From CAJJDF01 sp965655625 (lineage in GTDB: Bacteria; Bacteroidota; Bacteroidia; Flavobacteriales_D; CAJJDF01): a DNA stretch of 64,000 bases. Where the stretch lies: NCBI GenBank assembly GCA_965655625.1, contig CBFHHA010000007.1, forward strand, positions 14,339 to 78,338. Reading direction: 5' to 3'. Positions 41,953 to 51,221 of this stretch are shown in pieces. Position 1 is the stretch's first letter, and each line of letters opens with the position of its first letter. Below the pieces are notes generated by a model. The model worked only from the letters and a program-made list of their open reading frames with translations. It had not been told where the DNA came from and did not search any database. Both the position numbers and the translations under genes were made by a program.

Positions 41953-43734
41953 TTAGTGTTTGATAATTCGTTTGATAACAATTTCGTTTTGTTCGCTTAT
42001 AAACTGTACAAAATAAATGCCGTTTTGTAAGCGTTCTAAATGCATTACATTTGAGTTTGTTTTTTGATTAATTTTGAGGCTACCGGTAACATCCATCACC
42101 CGAATACTAGTAGGAATAAAACTTCCCTCAAATACTATTTGATCATTAGTCGGGTTTGGAAAAATAGTAAATTCATGTTTCTTTTTTTCTGAAATAGATA
42201 AATTAGTAGCCACTTCAACTTCATAAATTGTGGTGGTACCAGATACCTCGTTGCTGACGATCAGCATCGCTGTACCAGTATGGCTTTCTGCTGGTGACAC
42301 GAAAACAAGTCCTTCCGGAGCTATATCAATCATTTCTCCAGTAGAAGTATCCATTGTGTGAATGTATTGATTAAATACAGGAGCTGTCGGATTCGAGATG
42401 TCGTAAACCATAATTCCACCTTGTCTTTCTAACCCAATAAAAGCATACGTCACATTGTTAAGCTCTCCCACAGTTATTGCTTCTGGCTCTGGACCCTTGT
42501 CATCACTTCGGCTGTCTTGGTCACTCGCAAGACCGTCATCGCAATTAAAAAATGTCATGTGGTTGGTTTTGATGTATTGTTCAATTTCATCTTTACTATC
42601 CCAAACAAGATTTCCATTTCCGTCCCATATAGAGAAAGAACGAGCTCCGTAGCTATACAATTCGTCAACGTCACCATCGTTGTCGATGTCACCGATCACA
42701 TCCATTGTAAAAGTTTTTAGCCTTCCTAAATTGGTGTCGTTCTGTAATTCAGTTGCATTTGGAAATGTTATAGAGTCTAGAGTCAAATCTTTTATTCTTA
42801 CCTCAGAACTATAACCGCTATAGTCTCTACCGTCTCCTTCGTTTGCCGAAATCCAATAAGTTTGTCCGTTTGAAGTGAAAGCTGATATTGCATCGGGTTG
42901 ATAGACTCCTTTTACTGGCCAAGTGTTTATTTGGACTTTGTTATCCCTGTTCGAAACGTCCATTCCGTTGCCAGCGACAGAGTGATCTTTGAATCCTAAA
43001 CCTTTGTATGACAAAATGGTGTCATTTACCAAATCCAATAGAATCAATACGTTACTTTCTTGGCAAACAACAGCCGCTCTAGTTGATTGATCGTTTACTG
43101 CGATGTATTCTGGTTCTAAATCAACAGCGAAAGTTGTCCCTGGTTTTTTTAGACTACCCACGATGGTAGAAGGTGCGTTATCAAAAAATAAGAGAGTCAC
43201 ATCAGCCTGACTTAAACTAGATATTCCACCCGAAATATCAATGATGCCGATAGAACCTTTTGGGTCGGTTAAATAATCATCGCTTGGCTCTCCTTCATTA
43301 GCTACGAGCAGTTTGTTTCCATCTTTCGTTGTGGTTATCATATCGGGAAGGGCGCCTACCTTCAATGATGTAATAAATGTTCCTGCGGTATCGAAGAAAA
43401 CAACAAAGCCAGTATCTTGCTTCACTAGTGTTTGGATGGCCGCTGCAAAATAACCGTTGTTCAATGTTACGACTGAATTAACTCCACCGCCATAGGTAAG
43501 AACGTTAATTCCACCAACTTTGATTGGACTCGCTGGATTAGAAACATCAATTATATCAATAGAATCGGTTGCCGCATTGGTGACGAATATTTTCTTCGAG
43601 CCCGAATCATAGGTAGAAATTTCACAAGCACCGTCTCTTGAATCGTTGTGACGACCAATTTCAGTGATTGTAATGGACTGTGAGTAGCTCAATATTGATG
43701 TGAATACTGTAGCTGAAAGTATTAGTTTTTTCAT
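41953..43734 (-). CDS. Choice-of-anchor I family surface protein with T9SS type A sorting domain
   Basis: A 593-residue secreted protein. The signal peptide ends at LSYSQ. The large central part is a beta-propeller-like fold of the choice-of-anchor I/alkaline phosphatase-like type: SIDIIDVSNPASPIK, ALPDMITTTKDGNKLLVANEGEP, FAVDLEPEYIA, GPEPEAITVG and FIGLERQGGIMVYDIS. It contains an Asp-rich stretch DIDNDGDVDELY that may bind calcium. The last about 75 residues are a T9SS sorting domain: FTIFPNPTNDQIVFEG, then NGIYFVQF and IIKH. It is therefore exported across the outer membrane and anchored or released. Phosphatase or esterase activity is a guess. Confidence 0.85.
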   Translation of the reverse strand: MKKLILSATVFTSILSYSQSITITEIGRHNDSRDGACEISTYDSGSKKIFVTNAATDSIDIIDVSNPASPIKVGGINVLTYGGGVNSVVTLNNGYFAAAIQTLVKQDTGFVVFFDTAGTFITSLKVGALPDMITTTKDGNKLLVANEGEPSDDYLTDPKGSIGIIDISGGISSLSQADVTLLFFDNAPSTIVGSLKKPGTTFAVDLEPEYIAVNDQSTRAAVVCQESNVLILLDLVNDTILSYKGLGFKDHSVAGNGMDVSNRDNKVQINTWPVKGVYQPDAISAFTSNGQTYWISANEGDGRDYSGYSSEVRIKDLTLDSITFPNATELQNDTNLGRLKTFTMDVIGDIDNDGDVDELYSYGARSFSIWDGNGNLVWDSKDEIEQYIKTNHMTFFNCDDGLASDQDSRSDDKGPEPEAITVGELNNVTYAFIGLERQGGIMVYDISNPTAPVFNQYIHTMDTSTGEMIDIAPEGLVFVSPAESHTGTAMLIVSNEVSGTTTIYEVEVATNLSISEKKKHEFTIFPNPTNDQIVFEGSFIPTSIRVMDVTGSLKINQKTNSNVMHLERLQNGIYFVQFISEQNEIVIKRIIKH

Positions 43735-43827
43735 GTGTTTAGATTTTTTTGAGTTTTCTCAAAGGTAAATCTCACACTTTACTGAAGGTTTAACTGAAAA
43801 TTATGGTTGGTTTTAGGTATTGTTCTT

Positions 43828-44178
43828 CTAGGTTAATTTTTGATTGATTACGTTAATTAATTCTTGTGTTGATTCAATTGTGCTTAACATTTTCGTAGAA
43901 AGAAGTTCAGTAAGCCCCAATTCCTCTTTATAATAAATAACAGGGTAAGAGTTAGCGGCCGGAAAGAGAACCTCAAATTCATCAATGTGATAAAACTCTA
44001 AATTCGTTTCAGTATTTTTTTTAAATTCTTTCCAATCGCTTTTTTCTTTCAATTTTCCATGAGTCAATTTACACAAGTTACAAGCGTAGGTTGAAGGTTG
44101 AATTATTTTATGAGCAAAATCCAAAGCTAAATGAATCACATCGGATTTGGCATTATAGACAAAAATGATAGAATCCAT
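43828..44178 (-). CDS. Conserved hypothetical protein
   Basis: A 116-residue protein without signal peptide: IIFVYNAKSDVIHLALDFAHK at the start, then CNLCKLTHG with a CxxC pair (about residues 33-36), and FYHIDEFEVLFPAANSYPVIYY in the middle. The fold looks alpha/beta; similar proteins in Flavobacteriia are uncharacterised. It overlaps the upstream gene (44178-45050) by one base, so the two are translated together. No function can be given. Confidence 0.6.
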   Translation of the reverse strand: MDSIIFVYNAKSDVIHLALDFAHKIIQPSTYACNLCKLTHGKLKEKSDWKEFKKNTETNLEFYHIDEFEVLFPAANSYPVIYYKEELGLTELLSTKMLSTIESTQELINVINQKLT

Positions 44179-45050
44179 TATTGTTTGAAATAGGAGGAAA
44201 ATGGTTTTTCAACAGGTAAACTACCTGTTAGGATAAAACGAGTATCAAATTCAAAATATTGAGCATACTCTATTCCATTCATTTCGAATTTTGCAAAAAG
44301 TTTGTATCCCACATTTTCAGAATCTATTTGTATCAAACTAACTTCTGAAAATTCGGTAATGATTATTTCGTCTTTTGTGTTTTTTTTGAGCCATTTAATA
44401 GCGAGTATTCGCGGCAAATTCACCGTATCTAGGTATCCTTTGGTTGATATTACGGAATAGGTATTTATGACAGTTGCCATTGCTGATTCTGCATCTTCGG
44501 GATTCACCAACATAGTATCTAAGTAGTTGTATACTTTTTTGTTCTCAAGTATATCGTTTGGCAATACAGGGTTTCGTCTATAATAACCATAAAACCAATC
44601 GTATTCCTTTCCTGTAAACTCATACTTCATTAATTGAGTTAAATCTTTGATTTTTCCGTTCGGGAAAAGAAAAAATTGAGTTTGATATAAGTAATCGATT
44701 TTCTCTTCTTGAACCACAAAATAATGTTTGATGTCGTAAATAGGAAACTCCTTATTCATTTTAATGGTATCAATTTTCTTTTGAATCAATTCATCATAAG
44801 ATTTCAATGAGCTGTCGGTCAGTAAGTTCTTTTTTCTTAATACGTCAACTTTTTTCTTTATTTCCTCAACCTCTATTATTCTCGGAGTACTAGTTTTGTA
44901 TAATTCAGAGAAGCCGTAAGACTTGTATTCTTCGCCAAAAACTCCACGTAGGTGGTTTTTGACAACATTTTCGGCTCTTTCTTGGGCGTTTTCTTGAGAG
45001 AACCCAAGTGAATATGAGAATATTAAAAGGAATGTAATAAACTGCTTCAT
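44178..45050 (-). CDS. Secreted hypothetical protein
   Basis: A 290-residue protein with signal peptide ending at LGFSQ. Features: a helical basic segment (residues 60-100; KKKVDVLRKKNLL), a mixed beta region with EFTGKEYDWFYGYYRR and a C-terminal stretch FAKFEMNGIEYAQYFEFD. No known domain is recognised. It is followed on the same strand by the 116-residue hypothetical gene (one-base overlap) and preceded by an MBL-fold hydrolase gene 41 bp away. Confidence 0.55.
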   Translation of the reverse strand: MKQFITFLLIFSYSLGFSQENAQERAENVVKNHLRGVFGEEYKSYGFSELYKTSTPRIIEVEEIKKKVDVLRKKNLLTDSSLKSYDELIQKKIDTIKMNKEFPIYDIKHYFVVQEEKIDYLYQTQFFLFPNGKIKDLTQLMKYEFTGKEYDWFYGYYRRNPVLPNDILENKKVYNYLDTMLVNPEDAESAMATVINTYSVISTKGYLDTVNLPRILAIKWLKKNTKDEIIITEFSEVSLIQIDSENVGYKLFAKFEMNGIEYAQYFEFDTRFILTGSLPVEKPFSSYFKQ

Positions 45051-45090
45051 GATTTTTATTTTATCTAGTTTTAGTCAAAAATTATTCCAA

Positions 45091-45948
45091 TTAATTGAAC
45101 AGAGAATTAAAACTGAAAGCTTCCTTGAGTCGAACTCCTTTTTCTGTCAATTGTAAAGTACAACATTCATTGTGGTAGTCATGTTCTAAAAATAAGACGA
45201 TTTCTTCTTCTGTACATTTGTTAAGAAAAAATTCTTTTTCATCAAGTGTTAATAAAGGTCTAGTATCGTAGCCCATTACATAAGGCAAAGGAATGTGCCC
45301 TACTGAAGGAAGTAAATCAGCCATAAAAGCTACTTTTTTTCCTTGGTAATTCAAGATTGGAATCATTTGACTTTCGGTATGTCCATCTGCAAAGAAAAAT
45401 TCCATGTTAGGAATTATGCCTTCAGAAAAATTTCCATTTCTCTCCACGAATTTCAATTGCCCAGATTCTTGAATCGGTAAGATATTTTCTTTCAAAAAAG
45501 AGGCTTTTTCTCGAGCATTAGGCTCGGTTGCCCATTTCCAGTGGTTTTCATTACTCCAGTAGATGGCGTTAGGAAAATAGGTTTCATATCGCTCTTTGGA
45601 ATTATTGTGAATAACGGCTCCTCCGCAATGGTCAAAATGCAAATGAGTGAGTACGACATCAGTGATTTCATCTAAACCAAATCCCAAAGATTCTATCGAC
45701 TTTTTCAATGAGTCATTTCCAAACAAATAGAAGTGGCTAAAAAACTTTTCGGATTGTTTGTCGCCAATTCCCGTATCAATAAGTATCAGGCGATTTCCAT
45801 CTTCAATGAGCATACATCGCATAGACCAATCGCACATGTTGTTAGTATCTGGAGTATTGGTTCTGGTCCATAGTGATTTAGGAACCACTCCGAACATTGC
45901 GCCCCCATCTAGTTTAAAATTTCCTGTGTTAATTGGGTGTAATTTCAT
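45091..45948 (-). CDS. MBL-fold metallo-hydrolase (AHL-lactonase-like)
   Basis: A 285-residue cytoplasmic hydrolase. The metal site is HLHFDHCGG (about residues 107-115), with further ligands in GHTESQMI (His) and MADLLPSVGH (Asp), and the late His in LEHDYHNEC. The motif HxHxDH and the LIDTGIG element resemble lactonases and related hydrolases. Quorum-quenching activity is only one option; any ester or lactone is possible. A possible promoter is not clear. Confidence 0.8.
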   Translation of the reverse strand: MKLHPINTGNFKLDGGAMFGVVPKSLWTRTNTPDTNNMCDWSMRCMLIEDGNRLILIDTGIGDKQSEKFFSHFYLFGNDSLKKSIESLGFGLDEITDVVLTHLHFDHCGGAVIHNNSKERYETYFPNAIYWSNENHWKWATEPNAREKASFLKENILPIQESGQLKFVERNGNFSEGIIPNMEFFFADGHTESQMIPILNYQGKKVAFMADLLPSVGHIPLPYVMGYDTRPLLTLDEKEFFLNKCTEEEIVLFLEHDYHNECCTLQLTEKGVRLKEAFSFNSLFN

Positions 45949-46053
45949 GATTGATTTATTTGAGATAAAGATAAGAATTTTTGTAATGATTGAGAACCAT
46001 ACACGATATTGAATCCTATCTATTTATGTTTTAATTTTGTTAAAATTATTCCT

Positions 46054-46599
46054 ATGAGAACCTGTATAATTATTGCACTTTTTTTTGTTGTGGCTAGTTG
46101 TTCACAAACTGTAAACAATGTAACCTCCCAAGATTCAGCTTCGGTGATGGTACAAAAAGAAGTAAGAACTGAATCAAGAGAAGAGTCTTTCCAGCGAGAT
46201 TCCTCAATAGATTACGCTACCTATACAAGCGAGCAGTGGAAAGAAATTCTTACCACGAAGGAGTATTTTATTTTAAGAGAAAAAGGAACAGAAAAAGCTT
46301 TTTCTGGCGAGTATGTGAACAATAAAAAAGAAGGAGTTTATGTGTGCAAGGGATGTGCAACACCCTTGTTTGCGTCAAACACGAAATTTAAATCTGGTAC
46401 GGGTTGGCCTTCTTTTTACGACAAAATAAAAGACAATATTCTATCCATTCAGGATAATTCCTATGGTATGCAGCGAACCGAAGTAATTTGTGCGGTTTGC
46501 AAAGGACATCAAGGCCATGTTTTTGTAGACGGACCCGAACCAACAGGACTGAGGTATTGCATTAACTCAGAATCTCTTTACTTTGTAGAAAAGAAATAA
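46054..46599 (+). CDS. msrB: Peptide methionine (R)-S-oxide reductase, lipoprotein form
   Basis: The ATG at 46054 gives a 181-residue protein starting with a lipoprotein signal (VVASCSQ). An upstream ATG at 46009 would disrupt the signal, so I reject it. The MsrB domain (about residues 50-181) has Zn ligands C98, C101, C146 and C149, GTGWPSFYD and the catalytic Cys169 in GLRYCIN. It repairs R-methionine sulfoxide in envelope proteins, complementing cytoplasmic MsrA (16001). A Nudix gene follows after 3 bp. Confidence 0.93.
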   Translation: MRTCIIIALFFVVASCSQTVNNVTSQDSASVMVQKEVRTESREESFQRDSSIDYATYTSEQWKEILTTKEYFILREKGTEKAFSGEYVNNKKEGVYVCKGCATPLFASNTKFKSGTGWPSFYDKIKDNILSIQDNSYGMQRTEVICAVCKGHQGHVFVDGPEPTGLRYCINSESLYFVEKK

Positions 46600-46602
46600 C
46601 CC

Positions 46603-47235
46603 ATGGGAGAATCTGATTTGCAGAGAATTAAAACTCTTTTTTCGAATGAGTTGCCAGGAATGAAGGAGCATTTGAAAATGACTCCTTATCGTGCGCTAAC
46701 CAAATCTGTACCAATCGACTGCAGAGAGGGATCGGTTCTGTTGTTGCTTTACAAGCGAGGAGAGGCTTGGTATTTTCCATTAATGCAAAGACAAGATTAC
46801 AATGGAGTGCACGCCAATCAAATAAGTTTTCCGGGCGGAAAGGTGGAAAAAAATGACCAATCTAAATACGCAACCGCACTAAGAGAAACCCAAGAGGAAA
46901 TCGGGATAAATGCGGCCCATATTAAATTAATAGGAGAGCTAAGCGAAATATATATTCCACCAAGTAACTTTCTTGTTTCAGCCTTTGTTGGATTTTGCAC
47001 AAAAGAGCCTTTTTTTGTGAAAGAAGAGAAAGAAGTAAAAGAGATTTTGGAAGTCCCAATACTCGATTTATTTAAACCCGAAATAATCAAGGAAACACAA
47101 GTTGATTTAAGGGGAGGATTAAAATTAAAAACACCTTATTTAGAGCTAAATAATAAGGTGGTTTGGGGAGCAACAGCAGCAATTCTAGCTGAGTTTAAAT
47201 CACTAGCATTGCCTCAAAAAAGTGTGTTTGAATAA
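46603..47235 (+). CDS. Nudix hydrolase, coenzyme A pyrophosphatase-like
   Basis: A 210-residue cytoplasmic protein with the Nudix box GGKVEKNDQSKYATALRETQ continuing EEIG, preceded by HANQISFPGG. The residues around the Nudix box match the CoA-pyrophosphatase (NudL) pattern of the ISFPGG kind. The preceding stretch LLLYKRGEAWYFPLMQR is also typical. Substrate preference for CoA or acyl-CoA is inferred. It lies 3 bp from msrB and 177 bp before gltA, separate from it because of the gltA promoter. Confidence 0.82.
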   Translation: MGESDLQRIKTLFSNELPGMKEHLKMTPYRALTKSVPIDCREGSVLLLLYKRGEAWYFPLMQRQDYNGVHANQISFPGGKVEKNDQSKYATALRETQEEIGINAAHIKLIGELSEIYIPPSNFLVSAFVGFCTKEPFFVKEEKEVKEILEVPILDLFKPEIIKETQVDLRGGLKLKTPYLELNNKVVWGATAAILAEFKSLALPQKSVFE

Positions 47236-47316
47236 GCGTGGTGTCGGACTAATTGTGACGAGTTCGGTTGTTCAAAATAGTTTTGTGATTTTTAATGAAA
47301 ATTTTGCAATTCAAAA

Positions 47317-47348
47317 TTGCATTTAACCCCTAATGTTTTTTATATTCG
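47317..47348 (+). promoter_or_regulatory. Promoter of gltA
   Basis: TTG at 47317-47319, 21 bp spacer and TATATTCG (47341-47348), one mismatch from TAnnTTTG. Leader of about 60 nt to the ATG at 47413. Confidence 0.45.
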
Positions 47349-47412
47349 CAGTGCGATGTGAAGATGTATTTTGCATCCAAAACCATTACATCAAATTTTT
47401 TTATAATAAACT

Positions 47413-48699
47413 ATGAGCGAAACAGCTAAATTCATTTTAGACGGAGAAACCTATGAGTTTCCTGTAATAACTGGATCTGAAAACGAAAAGGGGATTGATA
47501 TTTCAAAACTAAGAGGACAATCAGGATATGTAACTCTTGATCCAGGATATAAAAACACTGGAGCCACTGAAAGTGGAATAACATTCTTGGATGGGGAAAA
47601 AGGAATTCTTAGTTACAGAGGTTATTCAATCGAAGAATTGGCTGAAAAATCGACTTTTTTGGAAGTAGCTTATTTGTTAATTGAAGGAGAATTGCCAAAC
47701 AAAGAGCAATTGGAAGACTTTAATGAAAATATCAGAAAACATACGTTAGTTGCCGAAGATATGAGAAAGTTTTACCAAGCTTTTCCTCACCATGCTCACC
47801 CTATGGGAGTGCTAGGTTCTTTGATTAATTCGCTCTCTTCGTTTTACCCAGAGTCTCAAGACCCAAATAGAAGTGAAGATGCAATTGATTTAACTATATA
47901 CAGACTAATAGCTAAAATCCCAACATTGGCAGCTTGGTCACACAAAAACGCTCAAAGACATCCGGTAGTCTACCCAAAGAATGAATTGAACTACAGTGAG
48001 AATTTCTTACAAATGATGTTCTCGGTTCCTTCTGAAGAATATGAAATTGACCCAGTAGTAGCCAAAGCACTAGATTTATTGTTTATTCTTCATGCAGACC
48101 ATGAACAAAATTGTTCTGCTTCTACGGTAAGAATAGTAGGTTCTTCGCAAGCTAACTTGTACGCATCTATTTCTGCAGGAATCTCTGCATTGTGGGGGCC
48201 TCTTCATGGTGGAGCAAACCAAGCAGTAATTGAGATGTTGGAAGACATCAAAAATGACGGAGGGGATGTGACAAAATATTTGAACAAAGCGAAGGACAAA
48301 AACGATCCGTTCAGATTGATGGGGTTTGGTCACAGAGTATACAAGAACTTTGATCCAAGAGCAAAGATTATCAAAAAAGCATGTGATGATGTATTGGATA
48401 AATTAGGAATTAATGATCCAGTTTTAAACATTGCTAAGAAATTAGAAGCAGCTGCTTTGGCAGATCCATATTTTGTGGATAGAAAACTATATCCAAACGT
48501 AGATTTTTACTCGGGAATTATTTACAGAGCTATAGGAATTCCTACAGAAATGTTTACGGTAATGTTTGCAATTGGAAGACTTCCAGGATGGATAGCACAG
48601 TGGAAAGAAATGATTGAAACCAAACAACCTATTGGTAGACCTCGTCAGATTTATACAGGTGCAAACGCTAGAAACTACGTAGAACTTAACAAAAGATAA
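47413..48699 (+). CDS. gltA: Citrate synthase
   Basis: A 428-residue cytoplasmic enzyme condensing acetyl-CoA and oxaloacetate. Residues of the catalytic site appear in HADHEQNCSAST (about 220), GPLHGGANQAV (His near 260), MGFGHRVYKN (about 300) and the Asp in VDFYSGIIY (about 360). The N-terminal domain (about 1-60) is the extension of the type II hexameric Gram-negative enzyme. It is followed after 8 bp by a small lipoprotein gene. No other TCA gene is near. Confidence 0.97.
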   Translation: MSETAKFILDGETYEFPVITGSENEKGIDISKLRGQSGYVTLDPGYKNTGATESGITFLDGEKGILSYRGYSIEELAEKSTFLEVAYLLIEGELPNKEQLEDFNENIRKHTLVAEDMRKFYQAFPHHAHPMGVLGSLINSLSSFYPESQDPNRSEDAIDLTIYRLIAKIPTLAAWSHKNAQRHPVVYPKNELNYSENFLQMMFSVPSEEYEIDPVVAKALDLLFILHADHEQNCSASTVRIVGSSQANLYASISAGISALWGPLHGGANQAVIEMLEDIKNDGGDVTKYLNKAKDKNDPFRLMGFGHRVYKNFDPRAKIIKKACDDVLDKLGINDPVLNIAKKLEAAALADPYFVDRKLYPNVDFYSGIIYRAIGIPTEMFTVMFAIGRLPGWIAQWKEMIETKQPIGRPRQIYTGANARNYVELNKR

Positions 48700-48707
48700 T
48701 CTTTTTT

Positions 48708-49076
48708 ATGCGAACCGCCCATTTTTTATTTCTTGGAGTTATTCTCTTGTTTTCTTGCGAAAACAAGAAAGTCATTCCAGGTGAGGAAGTAAAAACTTTG
48801 AGTTTTGAGCAAACAATAAAACAACACACAATGGAGTATTGTTCGTGTGCTGTACCGCTAAATGAATTTGTCAATACGGTTGATGTCGCTCAAATGGATT
48901 CATCTATTTATGACCAATACCAGATTCTACAGGCTCAATTTGAAAACTGTTTTGATCCATCTGGAGAGAAAAAAGCGTTTCGAGAGGGGCTTTCTGAAGA
49001 TCAAAAGAAGAAACAGATAGAATTATTCAATCAGTACAGACAAGAACTTTGTCCCGAGGTAGTTCCAAAAAGTTAA
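48708..49076 (+). CDS. Small lipoprotein, function unknown
   Basis: A 122-residue lipoprotein (LLFSC17). The mature part is helical and acidic with cysteines in EYCSCAVP (CxC), ENCF and LCPE. The arrangement could bind metal or form disulfides; no family is recognised. The start is 8 bp after gltA, so it may be co-transcribed with it. A clear terminator follows. Confidence 0.6.
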   Translation: MRTAHFLFLGVILLFSCENKKVIPGEEVKTLSFEQTIKQHTMEYCSCAVPLNEFVNTVDVAQMDSSIYDQYQILQAQFENCFDPSGEKKAFREGLSEDQKKKQIELFNQYRQELCPEVVPKS

Positions 49077-49101
49077 AGGAGTTAATAATGAATAAAGAAT
49101 T

Positions 49102-49137
49102 AGTCCCTTACAAGGTGTAAGGGACTTTTTTTATTTT
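49102..49137 (+). terminator. Terminator of the gltA-lipoprotein unit
   Basis: AGTCCCTTA (49102-49110) pairs with TAAGGGACT (49118-49126), followed by TTTTTTT. It extends slightly into the 3' end of the minus-strand gene at 49131. Confidence 0.85.
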
Positions 49138-50573
49138 GTTCCAATATTAAATCGTCTAGGCTTTGTTTCTTTTTTCTTGATATCGAAAAATAATTTCTCA
49201 ATTGAAATGTTTTGACCGTTAGGGATAGGTTTTGAAGCAGGAGCTTGCATTATTTTCCCGTTCTTATCAAGCAAAATATAATGAGGAATGGAATAAATAT
49301 TAAACTCATCTAATAAATTAGAATTTCCACCATAGTATAACATGTTCCAGTCATAATCTGGATGAGAAGAACAGTACTGTTCATATTTCCTATAGTTTGC
49401 ATCTATATTGATACTTACCAGCTCAACTAACTCTCCATATTCTTCTTTTAATCTTTTAAACACATCCATTTCTGCTTGGCTTTCTTTGTTCCATTTTGCC
49501 CAAAAGTTGATATAAACGTATTTTCCTTTGAAATTTTCAATGTCCACAATCTCTCTGTGTTGATTTATTAATTTGATAGGGGAAGGCGTAGCACCGGGAA
49601 CTAACTTTGTGATGTTCTTTATTATCTCCCGCGTTATTTTTCTTATTTCTTCATTCTTTCCAAGTTTTTCGGCTTCTTTCAACAAGCCCAGAATAACGAC
49701 TGGCGAGTAGTTTGGGTTGTAGTAAAGAGAATACAAGTTTTCGGTGATCACTAGCTCTCTTATTGAATTCATTTTAAAAAAATAGTCCTTTTGCAATAAG
49801 GAGTCTAGAGCAATATAACTCGGGTTCTCGTTCAGTACTTTCGTAATTTTTGATCCTACTTTGCCAATTTGATTATTCAATGTTTTTTCATAAAAGTTTA
49901 ATAAAAACCTCATTTGGGCATGATGCTCTGTATTCATTTTTTTATTAATAACATGGGTGTTGTACAACCCTAATTTGTTTACTTTTAAGTGGGAAGAAGG
50001 AGCTACGAGTTCCAAATCGGCAATGCTGTATCGAACGTAATTTTTGAAATAAGAGTGTTTTACTCCCTTAAATTGCTGTTGAACTTCGGTTTTGAACGTG
50101 TCCAGTTTGCTGTGAAATACTTTTTTTCCAACATTGTATCTATTTTCAAGAAGAAATTGATCATACAACCTGTCAAATTCTAACACCAATCCATTGATAT
50201 CGCCCAAAGGAATAGAATCAAATATAATATTCACGTTGTTTCTTGTCAATTTATAAGTTCCGTCTTCCGACTTTGGTGGAAATTTTATGGAATATTCTCG
50301 ATTGGGGTCTAAATAAATAATACCTATAAGGTATTCGATTTGAATAATGGCTTGCTGTGTTTCGGAGATATTATAGTCAAAGAAAAAGTTTCCGTTGCTA
50401 TCTATTGTCGTGGACTCAACTATGTTGTAGTTCAGGGTAATATAATCTGTATATTCTATTAAGTTCACTGTTTTTCCCTCAAATGGACGGAAAGTATTTC
50501 CATTTATTTGGGTAGCAAAACTAGATAGAGAACAGACCAAAAAAATGAGATAGAAGATGACTAGTTGTTTCAT
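49131..50573 (-). CDS. TlpA-like thioredoxin-fold protein lacking the redox cysteines
   Basis: A 480-residue secreted protein with a signal peptide ending at SSFATQ. An N-terminal beta-rich region (about 25-115) and a helical middle resemble the related protein at 10138. The C-terminal thioredoxin-like domain has KGKYVYINFWAKW then N362-K363-E364-S365, where an active protein has C-x-x-C, and the cis-Pro element YSIPHYILLDKNG remains. With both cysteines replaced it cannot do thiol exchange; a binding role is more likely. The stop is 2 bp from the coaD start region on the same strand, so coaD is upstream in an operon. Confidence 0.75.
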   Translation of the reverse strand: MKQLVIFYLIFLVCSLSSFATQINGNTFRPFEGKTVNLIEYTDYITLNYNIVESTTIDSNGNFFFDYNISETQQAIIQIEYLIGIIYLDPNREYSIKFPPKSEDGTYKLTRNNVNIIFDSIPLGDINGLVLEFDRLYDQFLLENRYNVGKKVFHSKLDTFKTEVQQQFKGVKHSYFKNYVRYSIADLELVAPSSHLKVNKLGLYNTHVINKKMNTEHHAQMRFLLNFYEKTLNNQIGKVGSKITKVLNENPSYIALDSLLQKDYFFKMNSIRELVITENLYSLYYNPNYSPVVILGLLKEAEKLGKNEEIRKITREIIKNITKLVPGATPSPIKLINQHREIVDIENFKGKYVYINFWAKWNKESQAEMDVFKRLKEEYGELVELVSINIDANYRKYEQYCSSHPDYDWNMLYYGGNSNLLDEFNIYSIPHYILLDKNGKIMQAPASKPIPNGQNISIEKLFFDIKKKETKPRRFNIGTK

Positions 50574-50575
50574 GT

Positions 50576-51037
50576 TTATGTATTTGGTTGAATCTCTTCG
50601 GGAAGAAACGGGGAAGCGTCTCCTTTATTTTTTAGGATGTCACGAACTATGGAAGAACTGATTGCAGACAATTCGGCAGAGGTTATTAAAAATACGGTTT
50701 CGATGGTTGGTTTCATTTCCTTATTAATTTGAGCTATTGCTCGTTCAAATTCGAAATCGGCCGAAGTTCTAAGTCCTCTCAGCATGAATTGTGCCTCTTT
50801 TTGTTGGCAATAATCAATCGTAAGTCCTTCGTACGATTCAACTTTTATTCGTTGTTCATCGCGAAAGGTTTTCTTGATGAATTCGATTCTTTCCTCAAGC
50901 GAAAACATATATTTTTTAGTAGCGTTCGTACCAATTGCTATAATGATTTCGTCAAACACTGCGAGGCCTCTTCTTACCAATGCCTCGTGACCTTTGGTGA
51001 TGGGATCAAATGATCCTGGAAATATTGCTCGTTTCAT
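50576..51037 (-). CDS. coaD: Phosphopantetheine adenylyltransferase
   Basis: A 153-residue cytoplasmic nucleotidyltransferase catalysing the fourth step of CoA synthesis. GSFDPITKGHEALV holds the nucleotide-binding TxGH with His17. MLRGLRTSADFEFE and SAELSAISSSIVRDI complete the signature (ISSSxVR). Its stop is 2 bp before the start of the thioredoxin-fold gene downstream. The gene is divergent from the Skp-like gene, with 184 bp between them. Confidence 0.96.
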   Translation of the reverse strand: MKRAIFPGSFDPITKGHEALVRRGLAVFDEIIIAIGTNATKKYMFSLEERIEFIKKTFRDEQRIKVESYEGLTIDYCQQKEAQFMLRGLRTSADFEFERAIAQINKEMKPTIETVFLITSAELSAISSSIVRDILKNKGDASPFLPEEIQPNT

Positions 51038-51166
51038 AATGTATGGAATTTTAGTTCTTACAATGTTACAATAGTTAAGCCAAACTTACTAAAAAATTCA
51101 AGGAGGAGGAGGTAAGTTAAAAAAAGTTAATCCCTACGATTATCTGGTATTTTAATTCCTGTCAAA

Positions 51167-51196
51167 TTGGTAGAGTGCTAGATTGTATTAAATTTG
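51167..51196 (+). promoter_or_regulatory. Promoter of the Skp-like gene
   Basis: TTG at 51167-51169, 19-bp spacer, TAAATTTG at 51189-51196; the ATG follows 26 bp downstream. Confidence 0.65.
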
Positions 51197-51221
51197 CAAG
51201 AATAAAAAATCAAAAACAACT

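Noticed and set aside
47236..47412. Possible riboswitch leader upstream of gltA
   Set aside because: No recognisable riboswitch core; the stretch contains only a near-consensus promoter.
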